Counted from the first letter of the stretch, positions 9,224-17,209 are shown. The stretch: DNA of 64,000 nt from JAOEGB01 sp041262585 (GCF_041262585.1 NZ_JBGCBZ010000009.1:62001-126000), one strand, 5' to 3'. Notes: generated by a model from the letters alone, not told the origin. Numbers and translations are program-made.

Positions 9224-9771
9224 ACACCTTCGTGCTTGCGCTGGAGGCGGCGCAGGAGTCGGGGTGGAACGCGGCGTCGTGGGTGTCGGTGCTGGGGTCG
9301 CTGATCACCCTGGTGGGGGTGTGCGTCACCGGCTACTTGACGTACCGGGCCAGCGTGAAGTCCAACCAGGCGACGATCGACGCCGCCGCGCGAGCCGCCG
9401 AGCGGGAGGAAGAGAAGGAGGAGCGGGAGGCTGCTGCCCGCCGCCAGGAGCTGCTGGATGAGACGGTGCGGCACCTGCGCGTGCACCTTGAGGGGATCAT
9501 CGCCCGCCTGACGGAGGAGATCGAGTACACCCGCAAGATCGCGCAACGCCTGCGGGAGCAGGTCAACGAAGAACAGTCGATCAGCGACAAGCTGCGGCAG
9601 CGGGTCCGCGCCCTGGAGACCCAGGTGGAGGAGATGGCGCAGACCATCGCCGACCTGCGGACCCAGCTGATCGCGGTGGACGCGGCGACGGCGATGCGCC
9701 TGGGCCACCTGCCGCCGGGCCCCGAACAGGCCGCACCGGCGAGCGAGGAGCCCGCCCCGCCCGGCGACTGA
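9220..9771 (+). CDS. Membrane-anchored coiled-coil phage protein
   Basis: 183 residues. One transmembrane segment (about residues 20-42, SWVSVLGSLITLVGVCVTGYL) is followed by a long charged coiled coil (residues about 55-155, rich in Glu, Arg, Gln, Leu) and a Pro/Ala-rich tail. The GTG start overlaps the stop of the upstream membrane protein, giving translational coupling. Topology resembles spanin-like or lysis-accessory proteins, but actinophages lack an outer membrane so the role is unclear; it may help organise the holin. Confidence 0.55.
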   Translation: MNTFVLALEAAQESGWNAASWVSVLGSLITLVGVCVTGYLTYRASVKSNQATIDAAARAAEREEEKEEREAAARRQELLDETVRHLRVHLEGIIARLTEEIEYTRKIAQRLREQVNEEQSISDKLRQRVRALETQVEEMAQTIADLRTQLIAVDAATAMRLGHLPPGPEQAAPASEEPAPPGD

Positions 9772-9798
9772 TCCCCGGGGAAGGTCTGGGGTGCGGGC

Positions 9799-9834
9799 TA
9801 CACTCGGGCCGTAGCCGCTGGTTGTGGGCCGGGC
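9799..9834 (+). promoter_or_regulatory. Phage late promoter with conserved leader motif, copy 5
   Basis: -10-like TACACT (9799-9804), then CCGCTGGTTGTGGGCCGGGC at 9815-9834, upstream of the endolysin GTG at 9861. CCCC-GA-GGGG (about 9846-9855) overlaps the ribosome-binding region and could form a small hairpin. Confidence 0.6.
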
Positions 9835-9860
9835 GCAGGTGACCACCCCGAGGGGGCGGC

Positions 9861-10640
9861 GTGAACCTGATCGAACGGCACCAGTGGCGGGCGCGCGACC
9901 CGAAAAGCATCACCTACCTGCAGGCGCCGCCACGCGGCGTGAAGGTCCATTACATGGGTGCTCGGGTCGATCCCGAAATCGTCGACGACCACAACCGGTG
10001 CGTTCAGCTGGTCAAGTCCGTGCAGAAGCAGCACATGGACGTCAACCTGTGGGCCGACATCGGCTACACCGGCTGCGCATGCCCGCACCGGAAGGTGTTC
10101 GTGGGCCGCGGCCCCGGCCGGGTGCCCGCCGCCAATGGTCCTGGGCTCAACTCCGACCACTACGCGGTCCTGGCGCTGCTCGGCGATTCCGGACTGGTCG
10201 TACCACCGCCCGGCCTGCTGCACGCCCTGGTCGACGCGATCGAGTGGCTGCGCCGGGAGGGCGCCGGCCGGGAGGTGAAGGGCCACCGCGACGGCTACCA
10301 GACCGACTGCCCCGGCGATCCGCTGTATGCGTGGATCGAGCGGGGTGCGCGCCGCCCCGACGACGGGAGCGGCGGGAAGCCGGACGAGGTGGCGGTGCCG
10401 CCGTGGCATCGGGTGCTGTCGTACCCGCCGCTGCTGGAGGGCGACGACGTCCGCACCTGGCAGGCCCGGATGCGTGCCCGGGGGTGGCGCATCACTGTCG
10501 ACGGCAAGTACGGGCCTCGGTCGCGGGAGATCTGCCGCCAGTTCCAGCTGGAGAAGAAGGATCTGCACGTCAACCCGTCCATGGTGGGCCAGGTGGACCG
10601 GCCGACGTGGGAGGCGGCGTGGACCAGCCCGATCACGTAG
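9861..10640 (+). CDS. Phage endolysin: N-acetylmuramoyl-L-alanine amidase with peptidoglycan-binding domain
   Basis: 259 residues. The N-terminal two thirds is an Amidase_2/PGRP-type domain: zinc-ligand His in VHYMG near residue 30 and KGHRDGYQTDCPG near 140, which supplies the second His and the Cys of the Zn site. It cleaves the amide bond between muramic acid and the stem peptide. The last about 70 residues (LEGDDVRTWQARMRARGW...VDGKYGPRSREICRQFQ) are a PG_binding_1 repeat. GTG start; preceded by leader copy 5 and followed by a holin gene overlapping its 3' end, forming a lysis cassette. Confidence 0.88.
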   Translation: MNLIERHQWRARDPKSITYLQAPPRGVKVHYMGARVDPEIVDDHNRCVQLVKSVQKQHMDVNLWADIGYTGCACPHRKVFVGRGPGRVPAANGPGLNSDHYAVLALLGDSGLVVPPPGLLHALVDAIEWLRREGAGREVKGHRDGYQTDCPGDPLYAWIERGARRPDDGSGGKPDEVAVPPWHRVLSYPPLLEGDDVRTWQARMRARGWRITVDGKYGPRSREICRQFQLEKKDLHVNPSMVGQVDRPTWEAAWTSPIT

Positions 10641-10915
10641 GCCGCCACCGCCACCCGCCGGGCGGGGGCGGGTGGCTGCTGTCGCGGGCGTGGTGGGTCG
10701 ACGCGGTGGAGCGGGCGGCCCGCGCCGCAGCCGGCGGGGCGCTCGGGGTGCTCGCCGGGAAGCAGCTGTCGGTGGTGCCGTTCGCGGACTGGCGGACGGC
10801 GGCCGCCGCCGCGGGGGCGTTCGGGGTGGGGTCGCTGCTGGTGTCGATCGCCGCGGGCGGCACTGGGGACAAGACGACGGCGGCGTTTCTGACCCGCCCC
10901 GACCCGCCGGAGTGA
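10619..10915 (+). CDS. Phage holin, r1t type
   Basis: 98 residues from a GTG overlapping the end of the endolysin gene, with GGGAGG 4 nt upstream. Two hydrophobic helices (about residues 35-50 and 58-78, the second AAAAAGAFGVGSLLVSIAA) with the WWVDAVERAARAAAGG...DWRTAAAAAG pattern typical of r1t-like actinophage holins. Holins make membrane lesions that release the endolysin. It is the last gene of the late block in the window. Confidence 0.75.
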   Translation: MDQPDHVGRHRHPPGGGGWLLSRAWWVDAVERAARAAAGGALGVLAGKQLSVVPFADWRTAAAAAGAFGVGSLLVSIAAGGTGDKTTAAFLTRPDPPE

Positions 10916-10961
10916 CCGAACAGGTGTGCGGACCGGTCCCGGTGTGGGGCAGGCTGGTGCG

Positions 10962-11282
10962 GTGCGGTGGTACGGGGAGCCCTGCCGGGTGGAGGCTATG
11001 CCGGAGGTCGACGGCGGGCTGCGGCCTGTCCGCGTGGCATGGCGCGACCGTGACGCGGTCGTCGCCCAGGTGGTGGAGGCCCCGTGGTGTGAGGCCCGCG
11101 AGTGGTGGAAGCAACTCGACCGTTCGACCCCCGGCCGGTTGCACGTGTGGTTCTGGCACGTGGTGGCCGTCGCCGGCGCCACCGAGCAGCAGGTCGCGGA
11201 GGGGCGCGCGGACGGGCCCGCGCTGGAGCTGGTCCTGCGGGAAGACGACGGCAACTGGTGGGTCGAGTACGTGGTCGACTGA
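10962..11282 (+). CDS. Small DUF6504-like phage protein
   Basis: 106 residues with a WYGEPCRVE start, a central WREYW-like stretch (EAREWWKQLDRSTPGRLHVWFWHVVAVA) and a C-terminal ELVLREDDGNWWVEYVVD. The pattern resembles DUF6504, a small domain often found next to Y-family DNA polymerases, but the match is by eye. The GTG at 10926 is an alternative start adding 12 residues. It lies alone between the lysis cassette and the early region. Function unknown. Confidence 0.55.
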   Translation: MRWYGEPCRVEAMPEVDGGLRPVRVAWRDRDAVVAQVVEAPWCEAREWWKQLDRSTPGRLHVWFWHVVAVAGATEQQVAEGRADGPALELVLREDDGNWWVEYVVD

Positions 11283-11454
11283 CCACCTGACCTGCGACGG
11301 CGCCCCCGCCTCGGGACAGCAAGGGCGCCGTTGTGCACGTCCACGGCCAGTGGAAGATCGCGAGCCCGCGGGCGAGCCGGGGCTGCAGCGTGCGTTTTGG
11401 AGTGTACGCGGCGAGGCCCGGTTCGCCTACCCCAACCCCCATGTCCGGACTGCC

Positions 11455-11484
11455 TTGCAGACTGCGCATGTGCACCTGTACGGT
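11455..11484 (+). promoter_or_regulatory. Promoter of the phage early region with operator-like palindrome
   Basis: TTGCAG (11455-11460) and TACGGT (11479-11484) form a sigma-70-like promoter with 18-bp spacing. The spacer contains the near-palindrome TGCGCATGTGCA (11463-11474). Its variant appears inverted at 14984-14995 in front of another early gene, so this may be a repressor-binding site. The rest of 11283-11454 holds no gene; CCACGGCCAGTGGA at 11341-11354 recurs at 12065-12078. Confidence 0.45.
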
Positions 11485-11514
11485 TGGCCTTGCAGTGTGC
11501 GAGGGGGGGTGAGA

Positions 11515-11988
11515 ATGAATGAAACCAGGCAGCAACCTGCGCTGATAGGTCTCGACGGGATCGCGGAGTTCTACCAGAAGCCGCCGAACACGATCTACTC
11601 GTGGAAACGACGAGGGAAGTTCGGCCAGCCGGACGCCGAGGTCGCCGGAAAGGCGATCTGGTACGCCAACCGGTTCCGCGACCCCGGCAACGACAGAGAT
11701 ATAGACCTTGGCGAGCGGCCGCCGCTACCCCCGCTGATGGGCATCGCCGACGTGGCGAAGGCGTTCGACGTCAAGGTCAACGCGGTTGAGAAGTGGAGTC
11801 TCCGAACTCGGGACTCGGACGACGACACTCCCCGGCCGCCGGAACCACGGTGGGTGATCTCCTACACGCCGATCTGGCTGCCCGACGACTGGCGCCCGTT
11901 CGCGGAGGCCACGCACCGCCCGTACGACCCGCCGCCCGAACGCGGGGGCCGCCCGGCCCTCCGATCACGGCCGCGCGGCACCAAGTAA
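11515..11988 (+). CDS. Phage DNA-binding protein with two helix-turn-helix-like units
   Basis: 157 residues. Two tandem units share the pattern GI(A/AD)xxxx...N(T/A)(I/V)xxW: GLDGIAEFYQKPPNTIYSWKRRGKF near residue 12 and GIADVAKAFDVKVNAVEKWSLR near 75. Each looks like a MerR/excisionase-style winged helix that recognises DNA. First gene after the early promoter and ahead of the recombination ATPase. Could be an early regulator or excisionase-like factor. ATG start follows a GAGGGGGGGTGAGA ribosome site. Confidence 0.6.
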   Translation: MNETRQQPALIGLDGIAEFYQKPPNTIYSWKRRGKFGQPDAEVAGKAIWYANRFRDPGNDRDIDLGERPPLPPLMGIADVAKAFDVKVNAVEKWSLRTRDSDDDTPRPPEPRWVISYTPIWLPDDWRPFAEATHRPYDPPPERGGRPALRSRPRGTK

Positions 11989-12085
11989 CACCATCGTTCG
12001 CCCAAGACCTGGGCGGACGACTGCCCGCCACCTATGCGGGCGCAGAGCATGTGCAGCGAACACACCACGGCCAGTGGAGGAACGA

Positions 12086-13459
12086 ATGGCACTGAACACC
12101 AGGCCCCCGACGTGCAAAGTCCCGTGGCCTCTCATCCTCGTGGAAGGGCCGGAGAAGGCCGGGAAGAGCTGGATGTTCGCGGAGCTGACGGCCAGTGAGC
12201 TCGTCGGCCGTAGCTTCTGGCTGGACCTGGGCGAAGGGTCCGCCGACGAGTACGGCGACATCTCGGGACGCATCACCTACGAGGTGATCATCCACGACGG
12301 GTCGTGGGCCAGCATCATCGAGCAGGTCAAGGAGGTCTACGCCGAGGCGGCCCGCGCCCGGGAAGCGGGCGACAAGCCGGTCTGCCTCGGCATCGACTCC
12401 GGCACGTTCATCTGGGAGATGCTCAAGGACTGGGGTGGCGAACGCGCGAAGGGCTCCAACGCGAACAAGCGCCGCCTGGCGATGGACCCAAACGCCGAGG
12501 TCAAGATCCCGCCGAACGTTTGGGATGACATCCACGCCCGCCGCAAGCGGCTGATGCAGCTGCTTATGACCTTCCCGGGCATCTGCGTAGTCACGGCCAG
12601 GGGCAAGGAGTCCATCGTCGTCGACGAGAACGGCAACGTCGTCAACGGCGTCACCAGGTACAAGGTCGAGACACACAAGGACCTGCCGTTCCAGGCCACC
12701 GCGTGGATCAGGCTGTCCCGCGACGCCCACCCCATGATCGTCGGGGTACGGTCGAAGTACCTGCAGATCCGGCACGGCAACGAGGACCAGGCCCGCATCG
12801 TGCCGAGCCTCACCCTGGAGCAGCTGATCTTCAAGGAGTTGCGCTGCTCGGTCGACTCCCAGCCGCGTGAGCTGGTCGAGCTGGGTCGCGAGCGCACACC
12901 CGAGCAGGTGCGCGACGACGCGCTGGCCGCGACCGACCGGGAGCGGCTGCTGGAATTGTTCGTTGAGGCGGCGCACCCTGCGTTCGAGGGGATGACCGTG
13001 GAGAACGAGCGCGGGCAGGTCGAGCTGCTGACCGAGCTGATCGTCCGGCGCGGCAAGGAGATCACCGGGCAGACCGCGCCGGAACAGCCCCGCAAGTGGC
13101 CCGACCAGGACAGCAACCGGTTCTACCGGGAAAGGCAGGCCCGCGCCCAGCAGGACCGGGCCGTCCCGGCTGCCCCCGATGACGCGGGGTCGTCGCCGGA
13201 CGAGGCGGCACCCGCCGACATGGTCGAGAGGCTGCGCAACGTGCTGGCCCAGTGCGGCACCAGCGCGGGACCGGCGCAGCTCGCCGCCGTGCAGGCCATC
13301 ACCGGCCGCAAGGTCGCACAGCTCGAGGAGCTGACCCGGCAGGACGTGGTCCGCGTCGGCAGGCTCGCCGAGGCGGCCGCCCAGAAGAAGAACCCCAAGC
13401 AGGCACTCGCCGCCGTCATGGGGCAGGCGATGAAGAGGCGACAGGAGGCTGCGGCGTGA
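12086..13459 (+). CDS. Phage RecA/Sak4-like AAA ATPase
   Basis: 457 residues. The N-terminal about 250 residues form a P-loop ATPase: Walker A GPEKAGKS near residue 22, acidic Walker B-like CLGIDSGT near 105, and VVTARGKE near 170. This matches the AAA_24 'phage nucleotide-binding' group related to Sak4 single-strand annealing recombinases. The C-terminal part (from about 330) carries a charged linker and a helical ITGRKVAQLEELTRQD region seen in replication or annealing accessory proteins. ATG chosen for GGAGG 5 nt upstream. Likely acts in phage recombination with the next genes. Confidence 0.7.
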   Translation: MALNTRPPTCKVPWPLILVEGPEKAGKSWMFAELTASELVGRSFWLDLGEGSADEYGDISGRITYEVIIHDGSWASIIEQVKEVYAEAARAREAGDKPVCLGIDSGTFIWEMLKDWGGERAKGSNANKRRLAMDPNAEVKIPPNVWDDIHARRKRLMQLLMTFPGICVVTARGKESIVVDENGNVVNGVTRYKVETHKDLPFQATAWIRLSRDAHPMIVGVRSKYLQIRHGNEDQARIVPSLTLEQLIFKELRCSVDSQPRELVELGRERTPEQVRDDALAATDRERLLELFVEAAHPAFEGMTVENERGQVELLTELIVRRGKEITGQTAPEQPRKWPDQDSNRFYRERQARAQQDRAVPAAPDDAGSSPDEAAPADMVERLRNVLAQCGTSAGPAQLAAVQAITGRKVAQLEELTRQDVVRVGRLAEAAAQKKNPKQALAAVMGQAMKRRQEAAA

Positions 13460-14472
13460 CCGCGAGCGACCGTACGAGTGAGGCCCCCGCCGAGCAGGCG
13501 GGGGCCTCCCCCGGCGACATCGAGCCCGGGTTCGGCCTGTTCGGCGGTTTCGGCGATCTTGACCCGGCCGACGCGGCGGAGATCGAGGCGATGTTCGCCA
13601 CGCTGGCCGACCTGCCCGACGACGGCGAGGGCGAGCAGGACGGCGAAGAGGCTGGGCTGGGCGACGACGCCGACGGAGGCGGGGACGACGCCGGGGCGCA
13701 GGCGCACGACATGGCCGAGCCCGGCGCGGCCGACGGCGAGGCTGCCGCCACGGACGGGGAGGCTGCCGACCCGGATGGGGAGGACCCGCCGCAGGCCCCC
13801 GACGTGGAGACCGTCAAACAGACCGCGGAGCACCTGGCGATGCTCGACGCGCTGCACAAGTTCATCGGCGGCGAGCTGGATCAGGCGAAGAAGGACAGCG
13901 CGCCGCTGTTCGCCGCCGCCGCGAACCTCGGCGGGGAGAAGCAGATCGACCTGACCCTGCCCGACGGCACGCAGGTCGGGACGTACAACCTGGACCAGCC
14001 CGAGGTGCTGGTCGTGTGGGACGAGCCGGCGGTGCTGGAGTTCACGCGGCGGGGCGCAAAGCACAACGTGTACGACGACGTGAGCGGGGCCGCGCTGAAC
14101 TACCCGGACGTCGTGGAGTTCATCAAGCTCACCCACCCCGGGCTGGTCCGCGAGGCCGTACGGCCCGCCTACCTGAAGCTGCTGGAGGAGCAGCTCGACG
14201 AGCAGGGCCGCCTGTCCGACCCGAAGACCGGCGAGCTCGTCACCGTCGCCAGCCGTAAGCGTGTCGACGCCACGGGCAGGGGCCGCTTCGGCTGGACCCG
14301 CGCGAAGCGTGACGTGCCCGGCGGCCGGGAGCGGCTGGTCGCCGCCTGGCGCGCCGGGGAGTTGCGCGGCCGCATCGCACTGGACCCGCCGGTCGCCGCC
14401 CCGGCGGCTGGTGCCGACCAGGTGCCGCCCCAGGGTGGCCCCGAGGAGAAGGGCGAGGATGGGCACGAGTGA
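13456..14472 (+). CDS. Phage protein with acidic disordered N-terminus, unknown function
   Basis: 338 residues; GTG start overlaps the upstream TGA. Residues about 20-115 are highly acidic and low-complexity (runs of Asp, Glu, Gly, Ala). The folded part follows (about 120-300: HLAMLDALHKFIGGELDQAKK..., QIDLTLPDGTQVGTYNL). It is coupled to the ATPase gene, which suggests a DNA recombination or single-strand DNA-handling partner; acidic tails are common in such proteins. No catalytic motif recognised. Confidence 0.6.
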   Translation: MTASDRTSEAPAEQAGASPGDIEPGFGLFGGFGDLDPADAAEIEAMFATLADLPDDGEGEQDGEEAGLGDDADGGGDDAGAQAHDMAEPGAADGEAAATDGEAADPDGEDPPQAPDVETVKQTAEHLAMLDALHKFIGGELDQAKKDSAPLFAAAANLGGEKQIDLTLPDGTQVGTYNLDQPEVLVVWDEPAVLEFTRRGAKHNVYDDVSGAALNYPDVVEFIKLTHPGLVREAVRPAYLKLLEEQLDEQGRLSDPKTGELVTVASRKRVDATGRGRFGWTRAKRDVPGGRERLVAAWRAGELRGRIALDPPVAAPAAGADQVPPQGGPEEKGEDGHE

Positions 14473-14938
14473 GCAGGAGCGGGTCAGCCCCGCCGTGGCG
14501 GCGCTGACCCGCGCCAAGGCGGAGATCGCCGCCGTGGTGGCGGAGACGCACACCCACCGGCAGGGGCACGGCAACTGCCGGTGCCCGGTGCCGGTGGCGG
14601 CGGCGGAGGTGGCGCGCCGGATCCTGGCGGCGATCGAGGGACGCCAGGCCGCCGACGGTGCGGGCAGGCCGGTGAGGACGCACAAGTGCGTGATCGACGC
14701 CTGCGCCGAGCAGGTGCCGGTGCACATGCTGATGTGCGGGCCGCACTGGTGGAGGGTCCCCAACGAGGTGCGCAACCGGTACTGGGCGGCGCAGCGGCGC
14801 CGCTTCCAGAATTGGGACGCCTTCCAGGCGGCGGTGGAGGCGTGCAAGGAGGCGGCGGTCCGGCCCAAGCCGGCACCGCCCGCCCGGCCCGCGCCGCCCG
14901 CCAGGCGGGGGGCGCGTCCCCGGCCGGCGCGGGCCTGA
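14459..14938 (+). CDS. Small phage zinc-finger-like protein
   Basis: 159 residues. It contains HTHRQGHGNCRCP near residue 30 and CVIDACAEQVPVHMLMCGPHWWRVP near 75-100, a Cys/His arrangement typical of small actinophage metal-binding proteins, then a basic Pro/Ala tail. The start overlaps the end of the preceding gene. A second protein with the same C...CxxHW arrangement is encoded at 15311. Function unknown. Confidence 0.6.
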   Translation: MGTSEQERVSPAVAALTRAKAEIAAVVAETHTHRQGHGNCRCPVPVAAAEVARRILAAIEGRQAADGAGRPVRTHKCVIDACAEQVPVHMLMCGPHWWRVPNEVRNRYWAAQRRRFQNWDAFQAAVEACKEAAVRPKPAPPARPAPPARRGARPRPARA

Positions 14939-14983
14939 CCCTGCCCGGGATGTGGGCGGGGGGTGCGGTGTGTGGAAGTTACC

Positions 14984-14995
14984 TGCACGTGCGCA
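14984..14995. promoter_or_regulatory. Operator-like site TGCACGTGCGCA
   Basis: Inverse complement TGCGCACGTGCA differs at one base from TGCGCATGTGCA in the early promoter at 11463-11474. It lies 25 nt before the ATG at 15020. GCATGTGCA at 12047-12055, before the ATPase gene, is a partial third copy. Role as a phage repressor site is inference. Confidence 0.35.
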
Positions 14996-15019
14996 TTCCT
15001 CGGGTCACACTGAGGGGTT

Positions 15020-15274
15020 ATGGTCACGCTGCTCACCTACCGCACCGGCCGGGGTGTGGCCGGCCGGTGCGACGCAGGCTGCTACGACGGCGCTGACGCC
15101 CGGTGCGAGTGCGTGTGCGGCGGCACCAACCACGGCGCTGGGTTCGAGCTGGCGGTCGAGCAGACCCGGCAGATCGTCGACGCCTGGATGGCGGAGCGCC
15201 GTGCGGACGGCTGGCTTCCGGCCCTGTCGGAGATGGAACCGGGGCTGCCGATCGTGAACGGCCTGCTCTTCTAA
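15020..15274 (+). CDS. Small Cys-rich phage protein
   Basis: 84 residues with CDAGCYDGADARCECVCGG near residue 17, then NHGAGF and an amphipathic helix (LAVEQTRQIVDAWMAERR). Five closely spaced Cys plus His suggest a metal-binding knuckle. GAGGGG precedes the ATG. This looks like a conserved actinophage family but no function is known to me. It stands alone with its own upstream operator-like site. Confidence 0.6.
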   Translation: MVTLLTYRTGRGVAGRCDAGCYDGADARCECVCGGTNHGAGFELAVEQTRQIVDAWMAERRADGWLPALSEMEPGLPIVNGLLF

Positions 15275-15310
15275 CTCCCTGCACAAAGGAGCGTTTCGGC
15301 ATGTCCGAGG

Positions 15311-15544
15311 GTGGTTCGAGGCCCGGCCCGGGGGGCGGGGCCGTACCGCACGCACCGCTGCCCGATGAAGGGCTGCGTGGTGCGCCTGCCCCCGTGGGTG
15401 TTGTTCTGCCAACCGCACTGGCGGGCAATCCCGCTGGACAACCGGCGGGCGATCCGGGCCGCGAACAAGCAGCGCCACGCGAGGCCGTTCGCGTTCCGCA
15501 ACGAGGTGGAGAAGGTGCGGTACCTGTCGCCGGCCGCGCCGTGA
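15311..15544 (+). CDS. Small phage HNH-adjacent-type zinc protein (start uncertain)
   Basis: 77 residues in this frame with RCPMKGCVVRLPPWVLFCQPHWRAIP, a CxxxxC...CxxHW metal-binding pattern like that of the protein at 14459. The ribosome site AAAGGAG (15285-15291) is best placed for an ATG at 15301, but that ATG is in a different frame. Either the start is the GTG at 15311 or the gene has a frameshift near 15310-15345. Function unknown. Confidence 0.5.
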   Translation: MVRGPARGAGPYRTHRCPMKGCVVRLPPWVLFCQPHWRAIPLDNRRAIRAANKQRHARPFAFRNEVEKVRYLSPAAP

Positions 15545-15685
15545 GCACGGGTGTGGGAGGGGTCGGCCCTGTTTGGCCGACCTATGTACAGGTGCCGTAG
15601 TAAGTTGCCCCCACTGGTACGTCGCCCGGTCGTCTGCTTGCAGTCGTCTGCGTTCGGTCGGCGGCGTACCAGCCCCACACACGCA

Positions 15686-15721
15686 GAAGCCCCGCCAATG
15701 GGACGCCACATCCCGGCGGGG
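15686..15721 (+). terminator. Hairpin terminator
   Basis: AGCCCCGCC (15686-15694) pairs with GGCGGGGCT (15713-15721), an 18-nt loop between. It lies in the gene-free stretch 15545-15755. The same stretch also holds ACCTATGTACA at 15580-15590, repeated at the phage right end (18360-18370). Confidence 0.55.
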
Positions 15722-15755
15722 CTCCACAACGACCTTTGAGCTGGAGGTCGCGCGT

Positions 15756-16136
15756 ATGCGCTTCATTTTACCCGCGCACGCCCCCCGGAAGCAGGGGAAC
15801 CGCGTGAACGAACCGGGTCATTTCGAGCTGGTGTGCCAGCTGTATGCGGAGCGGTACGGGCCGATGGAAGCCCTGGAGGCGGAGGCCCGGGTGCTGCCGC
15901 CGCCGGCGTGCGGTCCCCCGCCCGACTGCCCCGATCTCGCGGCCCTGGACGCGGAGTCTTTTCCGCCTGCTCCTGTCCCGCGCCGCCCGAGGGCGGCCGG
16001 TCTGCCACGCCCTTTCACCCGCATGGGGGATCACAATATGCCCGAGCGCGCCCACCGCGCCGCCCCGCCGCCCGCCCCCGCCCCGGCTGGTGCGGCCCGT
16101 CGTCCATGCCGAGCAGCAGGCGGGGGCCGCAGGTGA
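15756..16136 (+). CDS. Small phage protein, unknown
   Basis: 126 residues. The N-terminal half has an amphipathic helix (FELVCQLYAERYGPMEALEAEARVL) and the C-terminal half is Pro/Ala/Arg-rich and probably disordered. GGAGG lies 8 nt before the ATG; an in-frame GTG at 15804 with AGGGGA is an alternative giving 110 residues. It overlaps the replication initiator start by 4 nt, so it is probably co-expressed with it. No known family recognised. Confidence 0.45.
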   Translation: MRFILPAHAPRKQGNRVNEPGHFELVCQLYAERYGPMEALEAEARVLPPPACGPPPDCPDLAALDAESFPPAPVPRRPRAAGLPRPFTRMGDHNMPERAHRAAPPPAPAPAGAARRPCRAAGGGRR

Positions 16137-17209
16137 CTGCCGACGACTTCCCGTTCGACGAGGTCGAGGTGCGGGGCGGCCGGTCGTACCCATACGTCAC
16201 CGGCGGCGAGTGGATGCTGCTGGCGCCGATCCCGAACGCCGCCAAAACGCTGTACTTCATTCTGCGGGCGCACGTGAACCGCGAGCGCGGCGGCAACCGG
16301 GTCTGGCCCAAACAGGTGATCTTGGCGTTGTTGCTGGACCTGAAGCGGGGCGACCAGGTCAAGCCGTACACCGAGGCGCTTCGGGAGATTGGCGCGGTTG
16401 ACGTCGAGTACCGCCGCTACCACAAGGGCATGCGCAAGCGGATCATCTACACCGTCCACGAGGCCCCGCCCGAGGGGTACGCGGGCGCGCTGTCGCTGGC
16501 CGAGCTGTACGCCGTGATCAAGCACGTCGGCGCGGACGGCGACGGCACCCCCAGCAACGACCGAGCGCCGTTCCGTCTGGAGGAGCTGCCCGGTCTGCTG
16601 CAGGCCATGACGGAGCAAACCACAGGTCAAGCGGACCCCCAAAAAACTCGGGGTCCGGACCCCGGAAATTTTGGGGGTCCGAACCCCGGAAAAATCCGGG
16701 GTCGCGACCCCGAAAAAACTGGGGGTCGCGACCCCCAAAAAATGCGGGGGGAACCACCTGAAAGAAAAACCACCCGAAGAGAAACCACCTCCCCCTCCTC
16801 CCCCGCGCGCCACCCGCGCGCCACGCCGGACGCGACCGCGCGCCAGGGGGAGGGGGCGGCCAACCCGGAAGTGACCACGCTCGTGGAGGACATCAAGAAA
16901 CTGCGGCCCGGGTGGCGGCGCGACAGCATCCGCCGCATCCTGTCCGACCCGGAGATCAACGAACGCCCGTGGCCGGTGGTGCGGGCGGCGGCGCTGGCCG
17001 TAGCCCGCGACCCCGACTCGCACGCCCCCGGCCGGTTGCGCGCCGACGGCCCGTGGTGGAACCAACCCGCCGACGGCACGGGACCGGGCGCACCGCCGTG
17101 GTGCGGCCGCTGCAACAACAAGACCCGCCGCCTTGAGGATCCCGAGACGGGCGGTGACGCTGGGCGGTGCCCGGACTGCCACCCGCTGGCCCTGGGGGTG
17201 GGGTCGTGA
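16133..17209 (+). CDS. Phage replication initiator (lambda O-like) with intragenic origin
   Basis: 358 residues. The N-terminal part (about 15-130: NAAKTLYFILRAHVNRERGGNRVWPKQ..., YTEALREIGAVDVEYRRY) is a winged-helix DNA-binding domain. The middle (about 165-215) is encoded by five 24-bp direct repeats giving an 8-residue repeat (DPxKxxGx). The C-terminal part has EVTTLVEDIKKLRPGWRRDSIRRIL and a CxxC...CPDC zinc ribbon near 325-350. N-terminal DNA-binding domain, iterons inside the gene and an A-rich stretch right after them copy the layout of lambda O/ori. The GTG at 16133 overlaps the previous gene. Initiator role is inference from this architecture. Confidence 0.65.
   Translation: MTADDFPFDEVEVRGGRSYPYVTGGEWMLLAPIPNAAKTLYFILRAHVNRERGGNRVWPKQVILALLLDLKRGDQVKPYTEALREIGAVDVEYRRYHKGMRKRIIYTVHEAPPEGYAGALSLAELYAVIKHVGADGDGTPSNDRAPFRLEELPGLLQAMTEQTTGQADPQKTRGPDPGNFGGPNPGKIRGRDPEKTGGRDPQKMRGEPPERKTTRRETTSPSSPARHPRATPDATARQGEGAANPEVTTLVEDIKKLRPGWRRDSIRRILSDPEINERPWPVVRAAALAVARDPDSHAPGRLRADGPWWNQPADGTGPGAPPWCGRCNNKTRRLEDPETGGDAGRCPDCHPLALGVGS
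16633..16752. repeat. Five tandem 24-bp iterons, candidate phage origin
   Basis: Five head-to-tail units of exactly 24 bp (16633, 16657, 16681, 16705, 16729). Each begins (G/C)(G/A)ACCCC, has an A- or A/T-tract in the middle, and ends GGGG(G)TC(C/G), so each unit is also an inverted repeat. Unit junctions form GGGGTCCGGACCCC or GGGGTCGCGACCCC palindromes. The A-rich stretch after them (16757-16790) is exceptional in this GC-rich region and could be the unwinding element. Confidence 0.75.

Noticed and set aside
290..9850. Short 'MGRA' upstream ORFs starting at the ATG/GTG inside each leader motif
   Set aside because: The shared four codons only reflect the conserved DNA; frames after them differ and none is conserved, so a coding role is less likely than a DNA or RNA signal.
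13123..15036. 637-codon minus-strand ORF
   Set aside because: Antisense to three phage early genes with overlapping starts and stops; no motif.
16633..16752. CRISPR-like array
   Set aside because: Repeats are contiguous without spacers and lie in a coding frame; no cas genes in the window.
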